From NCBI GenBank assembly GCA_030039975.1, contig JASHUO010000664.1, positions 1 to 5,798 of the forward strand: a stretch of DNA of 5,798 nt, written 5' to 3'. The position numbers and the translations under genes were made by a program. The DNA is from Alphaproteobacteria bacterium. GTDB taxonomy: Bacteria > Pseudomonadota > Alphaproteobacteria > ATCC43930 > CGMCC-115725. The notes beneath the pieces were generated by a model. The model did no database searches and had not been told where the DNA came from. It worked only from the letters and a program-made list of their open reading frames with translations. This document shows, piece by piece, positions 1 through 5,445 of the stretch (within the stretch, counting starts at the first letter, position 1; each line of letters starts with the position of its first letter).

Positions 1-680
1 AAGCGCCGCACCAGATCGGGCTTCTCGCGGGCGAGCTTCTCCGAGGTCTCGATGATCGAGCCGTAGCTGGTATAGCCGGCATCGGCGAGCAGGAAGACGA
101 GCGGCTTCTCGCCCTGCTGCTCGATCAGGAAAGGCTCGCTCGTGACATAGCCCTGCTGGATCGCCTGCTTGTCGACCAGGAAGGGCGCGACGTTGAAAGT
201 ATAAGGCCGGATCTGGTCGTCGGTATAGCCGAACTTCGCCTTCAAGAAGAGCCACCAGCCGACGCGCGTATCGGCGCCGATCATGATCGGCTTGCCCTTG
301 AGCGCGGCAAGGCTGTCATTGCCGACGCCGCGATGCGCGATCAGCACCGAGGGATCCTTCTGGAACATCGCGGCGACCGCGACCATCGGGATTTTCTCGT
401 TGACGAAGTTGAACGAGATGAAAGAGTTGGGCACCTCGTCGAAATCCAGCCGCCCGGCCGCCAGCAGCGCGGCCTGGTTCACTTGCGGTCCGCCCTGGCG
501 CAAGGCGACGTCGAGCCCATGCTTCTTATAGATGCCGGTGGCGATCGCCTGGTAATAGCCGCCATGCTCGGCCTCGGCCTTCCAATCGGTGCCGAGGGTG
601 ACCTTGTCCTCGGCCCGGAGGGGCGACGCGGCGGCGAGCAACAAAGCGGCTGAGAGCGCAAGGGCGTAGCGGTGCTGCAT
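1..680 (-). CDS. ABC transporter substrate-binding protein, NMT1/THI5-like (3' end cut by window edge)
   Basis: This is probably the periplasmic binding component of an ABC importer of the nitrate/sulfonate/taurine/thiamine-precursor (NMT1/THI5-like) superfamily. The first 226 codons are visible and the frame runs off the left edge. Residues 1-23 form a signal peptide (Arg4, Leu/Ala-rich core, LRA cleavage before Glu24). The mature protein begins with TLGTDWKAEAEHGGYYQA, typical of this family: a beta strand, then the 'YYQAIATGIYKKHGLDV' helix and the 'GGPQVNQAALLAAGRLDF' segment. ALKGKPIMIGADTR (126-139) matches the usual second lobe entry. The ATG at 678-680 is preceded by a purine-rich GGGGAGGG ribosome binding site. 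No permease or ATPase gene is visible; they may lie beyond the left edge. The ligand cannot be predicted from the sequence. The family call is solid and the substrate is unknown. Confidence 0.9.
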   Translation of the reverse strand, partial: MQHRYALALSAALLLAAASPLRAEDKVTLGTDWKAEAEHGGYYQAIATGIYKKHGLDVALRQGGPQVNQAALLAAGRLDFDEVPNSFISFNFVNEKIPMVAVAAMFQKDPSVLIAHRGVGNDSLAALKGKPIMIGADTRVGWWLFLKAKFGYTDDQIRPYTFNVAPFLVDKQAIQQGYVTSEPFLIEQQGEKPLVFLLADAGYTSYGSIIETSEKLAREKPDLVRR

Positions 681-704
681 CGATCCCTCCCCCGATGACC
701 TCCC

Positions 705-725
705 GCCGTTCTAGGGCAGAACGGC
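705..725. promoter_or_regulatory. Perfect 8-bp inverted repeat upstream of the binding-protein gene
   Basis: GCCGTTCT (705-712) and AGAACGGC (718-725) are exact reverse complements separated by 5 bases. The repeat ends 24 bp before the minus-strand ATG at 680. No T-run follows it on either strand, so it is more like an operator or a leader hairpin than an intrinsic terminator. A regulatory role is inferred. Confidence 0.4.
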
Positions 726-761
726 AAGCCGGTGGAAGCACTTCTTTTCTGCCGGTCTTCA

Positions 762-781
762 CGGCCCGAAAGCGAGGGCCG
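762..781 (-). terminator. Weak hairpin just after the aldo/keto reductase stop
   Basis: CGGCCC (762-767) pairs perfectly with GGGCCG (776-781) around an 8-base loop. On the minus strand it begins 3 bases after the reductase stop codon. The position suits a terminator or an mRNA 3'-end stabiliser, but no U-tract follows, so efficient intrinsic termination is doubtful and read-through into the binding-protein gene is possible. Confidence 0.25.
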
Positions 782-784
782 CCC

Positions 785-1798
785 TCACCCGGCGCTGCGC
801 ACCGGCCGGCCCTCGATGGGGTATTGCGGATCGTTGTAGCCGGGTGTCGAGGGATGGCCGGGGGTGACGAGCCGGTCGATCAAGGCCTCGTCCTCGGCGG
901 TAAAGCGGCAGTCGAGAGCGCCCAGATAATCCTGCCAATGCTCCTCGGTGCGCGGGCCGCCGATCACCGCCGTGACCAGGCGGTTGTTCAGCACCCAGGC
1001 GACGGCGAACTGGCCGGCGGTCATGCCGCGCTGTTGCGCATAGGCCTTGATCTCCTGCGCGAGGCGCAGCGATTCCGGCCGCCATTCCGTCTCCAGCATG
1101 CGCTTGTCCTGGCGCCCGGCGCGGCTTTCCGCCGGCGGCGGCGCATCGGCGCGGTATTTGCCGCTGAGTACGCCGCGCGCCATCGGGCTGTAGGGCACGA
1201 CGCCGAGCCCGTAGAAGCCGGCGGCGGGAAGCTGCTCGACCTCGGGCATGCGGTTCATCGCGTTGTAGTAGGGCTGGCTCACCACCGGCCGGGCGAGGCC
1301 GAGGCGGTCGGCGAGCGCGCAGATCTCGGCGATGCGCCAGGAGCGGTAGTTGGAAACGCCGAAATAGCGGATCTTGCCTTGCGTCATGAGATCGCCGAGG
1401 GCGCCGAGGCTCTCCTCGAGCGGCGTTCCATGGTCCTCCTTGTGGAGATAGTAGATGTCGATGTAGTCGCTGCCGAGCCGCTTCAGGCTCGCTTCGGCCG
1501 CCTGCAGGAGCCATTTGCGCGAGAGCCCGCGCTCATTGGGGCCGCTGCCCATGGGGTTGTAGACCTTGGTGGCGAGCACCCAGCGGTCGCGGTCGCGCGC
1601 GATCGCCCGTCCGGTGATCGCCTCGGAGCGGCCTTGATTGTACTGGTCCGCAGTGTCGATGAAATTGACCCCGGCCTCGCGCGCGCGGTCGACGATGCGC
1701 TCGGCCGTCGCGGCATCGGTGGCGCCGCCGAAATTCATCGTGCCGAGGCAGAGCGCCGAGACTTTGAGACCGCTCCGGCCGAGATTGCGGTATTCCAT
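785..1798 (-). CDS. Aldo/keto reductase
   Basis: A complete 337-residue NAD(P)H-dependent oxidoreductase of the aldo/keto reductase superfamily, a cytoplasmic (beta/alpha)8 barrel without a signal peptide. The start LGRSGLKVSALCLGTMNFGG is the family's standard N-terminus. The catalytic tetrad is intact: Asp48 and Tyr53 in 'DTADQYNQG', Lys78 in 'LATKVY', and His119 in 'YYLHKED'. GVSNY (147-151), VSQPYYN (173-179) and VPYSPMARGVLSGKY (201-215) are the usual barrel strands. VIGGPRTEEHW (278-288) is the C-terminal cofactor-binding region. The length is normal for this bacterial subgroup, which resembles Tas/YajO-type reductases, and the physiological substrate is unknown. The ATG at 1796-1798 has a GGGGAGGGA ribosome binding site close upstream. 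It lies 104 bp upstream of the binding-protein gene on the same strand, so co-transcription is possible. It is divergent from the DUF2946 gene on the other side. Confidence 0.95.
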   Translation of the reverse strand: MEYRNLGRSGLKVSALCLGTMNFGGATDAATAERIVDRAREAGVNFIDTADQYNQGRSEAITGRAIARDRDRWVLATKVYNPMGSGPNERGLSRKWLLQAAEASLKRLGSDYIDIYYLHKEDHGTPLEESLGALGDLMTQGKIRYFGVSNYRSWRIAEICALADRLGLARPVVSQPYYNAMNRMPEVEQLPAAGFYGLGVVPYSPMARGVLSGKYRADAPPPAESRAGRQDKRMLETEWRPESLRLAQEIKAYAQQRGMTAGQFAVAWVLNNRLVTAVIGGPRTEEHWQDYLGALDCRFTAEDEALIDRLVTPGHPSTPGYNDPQYPIEGRPVRSAG

Positions 1799-1844
1799 GC
1801 GTCCCTCCCCTATTTCTCGAAGTTTAACAACCGCTCCTGCGACA

Positions 1845-1866
1845 GGAAACCATCGCCGCGGTTTCC
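1845..1866. promoter_or_regulatory. Inverted repeat in the divergent intergenic region, candidate operator
   Basis: GGAAACC (1845-1851) and GGTTTCC (1860-1866) are exact reverse complements with an 8-base spacer. The repeat sits near the middle of the 142-bp region between the divergently transcribed reductase (start 1798) and DUF2946 gene (start 1941). This geometry suits a dimeric regulator serving one or both genes. No regulator family can be named from the sequence. Confidence 0.35.
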
Positions 1867-1874
1867 GTCCGCCC

Positions 1875-1901
1875 TTGCCGCCTTGCCCCGTTCACTTTAC
1901 T
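1875..1901 (+). promoter_or_regulatory. Weak candidate sigma-70 promoter for the first DUF2946 gene
   Basis: TTGCCG (1875-1880) and TTTACT (1896-1901) resemble -35 and -10 boxes (4 of 6 matches each) with a short 15-bp spacer. A start about 7 bp downstream would give a leader of roughly 30 nt before the ATG at 1941. The match is weak and purely by eye. Confidence 0.25.
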
Positions 1902-1940
1902 GTCGCCGAAGCTTCAGTCTCGCTGAGGGGGCGAGCGCCG

Positions 1941-2345
1941 ATGATGTCGAGGAGGCAGGGCCGCGCGATCGCCGCTTGGCTGGGCATCCTCGCGCTGCTT
2001 CTCGACGCGCTGGTTCCGATCCACCTCGCTTTCGATCTCGTCGGCGCGCTCGACGCCAGCGACACGCACCACGCCGATGACGCGCATGTCGGCCCCTCGC
2101 ATGAGCTCCTGGCGAAGCTCGTCGGCCACAAATCGCACCCAGGCGAACCCGGTGGCGATCATCACCATCGCGCGGATTGCGCCGTGTGCGCGGCGACGAG
2201 CGTGCTCGCTGCCTTCGCCGCGCCACCGCCGGCGATACTCCCCGCCCCGGCGGCGCCGCAGCCGGTGGCGCTCGCCACCCGGCACACCATCCTCTCGGGC
2301 GCACCCCCCGCATCTTACCGCTCGCGCGCCCCACCCTTCGGCTGA
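1941..2345 (+). CDS. DUF2946-type small Cys/His-rich membrane-anchored or exported protein (paralogue 1)
   Basis: A 134-residue protein with the layout of DUF2946 proteins. It has a short basic N-terminus (MMSRRQGR), one hydrophobic segment (about residues 10-33) that is a signal anchor or uncleaved signal, and a His-rich middle (His43, 44, 49, 54, 63, 66, 74-76). A CAVC pair follows (Cys80, Cys83), then an Ala/Pro-rich stretch and the family-like ending SYRSRAPPFG. DUF2946 proteins are functionally uncharacterised; the His/Cys content suggests metal binding, which is inference. The start is one of two adjacent ATGs (1941 or 1944), with GAGGGG at 1925-1930 as a loosely spaced ribosome binding site. 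The gene is followed by a probable terminator, so it is likely its own transcription unit. A second copy of the family lies at 3373-3894. Other readings of this stretch give arginine-rich shadows without family features. Confidence 0.8.
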   Translation: MMSRRQGRAIAAWLGILALLLDALVPIHLAFDLVGALDASDTHHADDAHVGPSHELLAKLVGHKSHPGEPGGDHHHRADCAVCAATSVLAAFAAPPPAILPAPAAPQPVALATRHTILSGAPPASYRSRAPPFG

Positions 2346-2368
2346 TCTCCACGGAATAGTCGCCTCTA

Positions 2369-2406
2369 CCGGACCGTCTTGCGGCGGTCCGGCGCCTTTG
2401 GCTTTT
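2369..2406 (+). terminator. Probable intrinsic terminator after the first DUF2946 gene
   Basis: CCGGACCG (2369-2376) and CGGTCCGG (2385-2392) form a perfect 8-bp GC-rich stem with an 8-base loop, 24 bp after the stop codon. The following CGCCTTTGGCTTTT is T-rich but interrupted. It most likely separates the first DUF2946 gene from the downstream operon. Confidence 0.55.
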
Positions 2407-2518
2407 CGGAGATCACTTCGAGCAAATGAAACTTGGCGAGGATTTCAGGGCAAGTAGCACAGTCCGGTCGGTTATTCGCACGCGCTGTTCCCGCGCCGCA
2501 CCCTTACACGCATTGACG

Positions 2519-3376
2519 ATGGGGGCGATGGCGCGGGGGCTCGCTGCGAGCGCAGCGCTGCTCGCTCTAGCGGCCACGGCAGGGACGGCGAACGCGCAAC
2601 TGCGCCCCGACCCGCCGCTCGATTGCCGCGCGTTCAGCGATGCCGCCGCTCGCCAAGACTGCGCGCGGGCCAATGCCGGCAATGCGCAGGCGCAGGCTTC
2701 GACCGGCCTCCTCTATGTCGCGGGACGCGGTGTTCCCGTCGATTATGCCGCCGCCCTCCGCCTCTTCCGGCTTGCCGCGGGCCAAGGCAACGTCGCGGCG
2801 AATGCCTACCTCGGCGCCATGTACGCCGCCGGCCGCGGCGTCGCGCCAGACGATCGGGAAGCGGTTCGGCTCTTCCGTGTGGCGGCGGACAAGGGCAATC
2901 CGGTGGCGCAAGTCGATCTCGCCGACATGTACGCCACGGGCCGGGGCGTGACCAAGAACGACGATGAGGCGACGCGTCTCTATCGCCTTGCCGCACGCCA
3001 GGGGAATGCGGACGGCATGAACGGCGTCGCCTGGCGCCTCGCCATGGGCGGCGGCAATCTCGACGAAGCCTTGAACTGGGCAGACCGTGCCGCGGCGCTC
3101 GAGCCGCAGAATTCGGGCTTCCAGGATACGCTCGGCTGGGTCCTCTTCCGACAGAAGAAGCTCGAGCTCGCGCTGTTTCACGCGCAGCGGGCGGTCGCGC
3201 TGGAGCCGCGATGCGCGCCGTGCGAAGACCATCTGGGAGACATCGTCGCCGCGCTCGGGCGGCGCGACGAGGCGCGCGGCCACTGGCAGCGCGCGTTGAA
3301 GCTCTCCGCCGGGATGCGGTCGGCCGATCCCGATTGGGACAGGGCCGACGTGGCCCGCAAGCTGAGCGAGCCATGA
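2519..3376 (+). CDS. Exported Sel1-like/TPR repeat protein
   Basis: A 285-residue, probably periplasmic alpha-solenoid protein. Residues 1-26 are a signal peptide (MGAMARG, then an Ala/Leu core, TANA cleavage before Gln27). Three Sel1-like repeats of 36 residues follow at about 54-89, 90-125 and 126-161, each with 'G..Y..GRGV' and 'A..L(Y/F)RLAA..GN' signatures. Two ordinary TPRs cover about 162-265 ('ALNWADRAAALEPQN', 'ALFHAQRAVALEP'). Such repeats mediate protein-protein contacts, so an assembly or scaffold role is likely but the partner is unknown. Two cysteines precede the repeats (36, 48), and a CAPC pair (232, 235) lies in the last TPR. The ATG at 2519 was chosen because it places the signal peptide at the N-terminus. 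An ATG at 2528 is equally possible, and one at 2426 would add a 31-residue non-hydrophobic extension. No start has a strong ribosome binding site. The stop overlaps the next start (ATGA, 3373-3376). Confidence 0.85.
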   Translation: MGAMARGLAASAALLALAATAGTANAQLRPDPPLDCRAFSDAAARQDCARANAGNAQAQASTGLLYVAGRGVPVDYAAALRLFRLAAGQGNVAANAYLGAMYAAGRGVAPDDREAVRLFRVAADKGNPVAQVDLADMYATGRGVTKNDDEATRLYRLAARQGNADGMNGVAWRLAMGGGNLDEALNWADRAAALEPQNSGFQDTLGWVLFRQKKLELALFHAQRAVALEPRCAPCEDHLGDIVAALGRRDEARGHWQRALKLSAGMRSADPDWDRADVARKLSEP

Positions 3377-3894
3377 GTCCGGGTCGGCGAAAATCCCGGA
3401 CATTCGGCGCATGGCTGGCGTTGCTGGCGCTCTACGTGCAGGCCTTGCTGCCGATGCTCATCGCGGTCGAGCTTCGCATTGCCGATGCCGGCAGCTCCGC
3501 GGCTTTCGCAATGTGCCTCAGCGGCCATGGTTCAACCGGCGCCCCTGATGGTGGAGGGGCCGGCGCACCCGGCACCGGAGACGGTCATTCCCGGCATTGC
3601 TGTCCTCTCTGTACTGCCTGTACCGCCATCGGCGCCTCCTACATCGCGCCGGTCGAGATTTTGCTCGCCGGGCCGGCGAGTTGGACGGGCATCGTTCTGC
3701 GCGCCGCCGGCGTCACCGCCGACTCACACCCGCGGGTTGCCACCTACGACGCGCGCGCACCCCCGCCAATCCTTGGAGTGAAGCCGTTCGGCCGGTCGCT
3801 TGATCGACCGCACGGTGCGCATCTTTTCGACGTGGAGTCCATTCCTGTTCACGCGAGGAAATCATGTCTTCTTCTTCCGATCTACGCGATATAA
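3373..3894 (+). CDS. DUF2946-type Cys/His-rich membrane-anchored protein (paralogue 2) with extended C-terminus
   Basis: A 173-residue protein of the same family type as the one at 1941-2345. It has a basic start (MSPGRRKSR), a hydrophobic segment at about residues 12-34, a Gly/His-rich linker (54-75), a cysteine cluster HCCPLCTAC (Cys76, 77, 80, 83), and the motif TYDARAPPP (125-132). The cysteine cluster is denser than in paralogue 1 and could bind a soft metal such as Cu(I); this is inference. The start ATG overlaps the stop of the Sel1/TPR gene by 4 nt, indicating translational coupling. Unlike paralogue 1, which ends four residues after its RAPP motif, this protein runs on for about 41 residues and overlaps the next gene by 31 nt. 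That tail may be a genuine extension or the result of a lost stop or frameshift near the C-run around 3760. Confidence 0.75.
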   Translation: MSPGRRKSRTFGAWLALLALYVQALLPMLIAVELRIADAGSSAAFAMCLSGHGSTGAPDGGGAGAPGTGDGHSRHCCPLCTACTAIGASYIAPVEILLAGPASWTGIVLRAAGVTADSHPRVATYDARAPPPILGVKPFGRSLDRPHGAHLFDVESIPVHARKSCLLLPIYAI

Positions 3895-4868
3895 CGAGTG
3901 TCCGGCGCCTTGGCGTCACCCTCCCCTTCGGCATCACTTCTTGCATTCTTTCGGCCGCGGCCTTTGTCCTGGGCATGTCGCCGCAGCCGAGCCTGGCCTG
4001 TGCCTGCGGCTGCGACGTCTTCGCCGTCGGCACGGCCTCGATGCTGCCCACCAGTGCGGGCGGCACCGCGTATCTGGAGCTCGACTACCAGGATCAAACC
4101 ATCAATTGGCATAACACGGGCCGGGCGCCGGCCTCCGACAATGGCGACAAGAACCTCGAGACGTATTTCTACACCGCTGGCCTGCAATACCTGTTCAATC
4201 GGAGCTGGGGGGTTAACCTGGAAATCCCTTATTGGGACCGCAGGTTCACGACCGACACGAATTTTGGGAGCTCACCGCCCAACCTGCAGACGGCCCATTG
4301 GTCCGATCTCGGCGATATCCGAGTCCAGGGCCTCTACACCGGGTTCTCGGAAGACCTGTCGACGGGCTTGACCTTCGGCGTCAAACTGCCGACCGGCAGT
4401 TACCAGGAGCAACCGAACATCGTCGATCGCGACAGCCAGATCGGGTCCGGCAGCACCGATCTCCTGCTTGGCGGCTACCATCGCGCCGCTCTGACGAGCG
4501 ACAACATCTGGAGCTGGTACGCGCAGACGCTGCTCGACCAGCCGGTCTTCACCCAAGAAGGCTACCGCCCCGGCACCGAAATCGATACCGCCGGTGGGAT
4601 TACCTACAACGGCTTTATGTTTGGCAATCTCATGGTCACTCCGTTGGCTCAGGCCATCTTTTCGGAGCGGACCCGCGACAGCGGCCCGAATTCGGCGCAA
4701 CCCGTTGCCTCCGGTTACCAGCGCCTGCTGCTCTCGCCGGGGGTCGAGGCCGACATCTATCAGTTCTCGACCTATCTCGATTTCGAATTTCCGGTGTGGC
4801 AGCGCTTCAGGGGTGACCAGCTGACCGCACCCTGGTTGATGAAGTTCATTGTCGCCTACCACTTCTAA
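3864..4868 (+). CDS. Outer-membrane beta-barrel protein (MetA/transporter-like) with Cys-x-Cys-x-Cys near the mature N-terminus
   Basis: A 334-residue probable outer-membrane channel. A long signal sequence (about residues 1-45: two Arg at 14-15, hydrophobic core about 16-37, 'PSLA' before Cys46) precedes a mature start reading CACGCDVFAVGT (Cys46, 48, 50). The rest shows alternating amphipathic strands rich in Tyr/Trp, with 'GDIRVQGLYTG' (150-160) and 'LTFGVKLPTGSY' (169-180). The latter LPTG turn is characteristic of the phenol MetA-degradation/'transporter' barrel family. The protein ends in Phe (AYHF), as outer-membrane proteins usually do for Bam recognition. The length fits a 12-14-stranded barrel. 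GAGGAA at 3855-3860 is the ribosome binding site. The start overlaps the end of the upstream gene by 31 nt, and 17 nt separate it from the TlpA-like gene. The copper link is inferred from neighbours and the Cys cluster; the actual substrate is unknown. Cys46 has an imperfect lipobox (Ser at -3). Confidence 0.8.
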   Translation: MSSSSDLRDITSVRRLGVTLPFGITSCILSAAAFVLGMSPQPSLACACGCDVFAVGTASMLPTSAGGTAYLELDYQDQTINWHNTGRAPASDNGDKNLETYFYTAGLQYLFNRSWGVNLEIPYWDRRFTTDTNFGSSPPNLQTAHWSDLGDIRVQGLYTGFSEDLSTGLTFGVKLPTGSYQEQPNIVDRDSQIGSGSTDLLLGGYHRAALTSDNIWSWYAQTLLDQPVFTQEGYRPGTEIDTAGGITYNGFMFGNLMVTPLAQAIFSERTRDSGPNSAQPVASGYQRLLLSPGVEADIYQFSTYLDFEFPVWQRFRGDQLTAPWLMKFIVAYHF

Positions 4869-4885
4869 GCGACGGGGAGGCCCAC

Positions 4886-5413
4886 ATGAGCAGAACTCTC
4901 TGGTTTATTCCGCCGATGGCAAGTGTCATCGCCCTCGGCTTCGCGGCTCATCTCGCCCTGGCAGCGACGGAGGTCGGACAACCGGCACCCTCGCTAACGG
5001 CAAAGGAATTGGGCGGTGCCACATTCGACCTGGCCGCCCTCCACGGAAAGGTGGTCATCGTCAATTTCTGGGCGACATGGTGTGCGCCTTGCCGCCAGGA
5101 GATGCCGGCGCTCAATGCCTTCTACCAGCAACATCACGGGCAAGGCCTCGAGATGATTGGCATCAGCGCCGATCTTCCGCGTGAGCGCAGCGACGTGGTG
5201 AAGGTGATGAAAGCTTTTTCCTATCCGGCCGCCATGCTCGTCGACGTTGACGTGAACGGCTTCGGCAGGCCGGCATCAATTCCGGTCACCTATGTCGTCG
5301 ATGCGAATGGCGTGGTGCGTGCGCGATTCAGCCCCGATGAAACGGGGGTCACGCAGCAGCAGCTCGACAAGACGGTACTTCCGCTGCTGAGCCAAGGAAC
5401 CGGCGGGAAGTAG
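4886..5413 (+). CDS. TlpA-like periplasmic thiol-disulfide oxidoreductase
   Basis: A 175-residue exported thioredoxin-fold protein. Residues 1-26 form a signal peptide (ALA cleavage before Ala27), although a single uncleaved anchor is also possible. The AhpC/TSA-Redoxin-type N-terminus 'VGQPAPSLTAKELGG' is followed by 'GKVVIVNFWATWCAPCRQEMP', with active-site Cys66 and Cys69. 'MIGISAD' (90-96) and the cis-proline loop 'IPVTYVVD' (Pro133) complete the fold. TlpA and ResA-type proteins reduce disulfides in the periplasm. In Bradyrhizobium TlpA keeps the copper chaperone ScoI and the CuA site reduced. The PCu(A)C gene directly downstream supports a copper-assembly role here. A strong GGGGAGG ribosome binding site (4874-4880) precedes the ATG. 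It lies 17 nt after the barrel gene and 32 nt before the chaperone gene, so it is probably in the same operon. Being an orthologue of TlpA itself is not certain. Confidence 0.92.
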   Translation: MSRTLWFIPPMASVIALGFAAHLALAATEVGQPAPSLTAKELGGATFDLAALHGKVVIVNFWATWCAPCRQEMPALNAFYQQHHGQGLEMIGISADLPRERSDVVKVMKAFSYPAAMLVDVDVNGFGRPASIPVTYVVDANGVVRARFSPDETGVTQQQLDKTVLPLLSQGTGGK

Positions 5414-5445
5414 CGGCCTCTCAACCCTATGGATGGAGCGTCCTC

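Noticed and set aside
695..2080. Long plus-strand open frame (461 codons) opposite the aldo/keto reductase
   Set aside because: It is antisense to a clear reductase with all catalytic residues and its translation is Arg/Ala/Gly-rich without domains; this is typical of high-GC antisense frames.
2150..2190. His-rich codon run considered as a tandem repeat
   Set aside because: The GATCATCACCATCGC stretch encodes the His cluster of the DUF2946 protein and is not a repeated unit.
2426..2518. Upstream extension of the Sel1/TPR protein from an ATG at 2426
   Set aside because: The extra 31 residues are non-hydrophobic and would push the signal peptide inward, and the ribosome binding site is poor; the start at 2519 or 2528 is preferred but not proven.
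2567..3412. Minus-strand open frame of 281 codons opposite the Sel1/TPR gene
   Set aside because: The plus strand encodes recognisable Sel1 and TPR repeats with a signal peptide; the minus frame shows no domain and no convincing ribosome binding site.
3793..3821. CGGTCG/CGACCG and CGCAC/GTGCG inverted repeats before the barrel gene, considered as terminator or internal promoter region
   Set aside because: Stems are only 5-6 bp, they lie inside the second DUF2946 reading frame, and no proper T-tract or convincing promoter boxes accompany them.
4272..4862. Minus-strand open frame of 196 codons opposite the barrel gene
   Set aside because: The plus strand has barrel strand patterns, the LPTG motif and a terminal Phe; the antisense frame has none of these.
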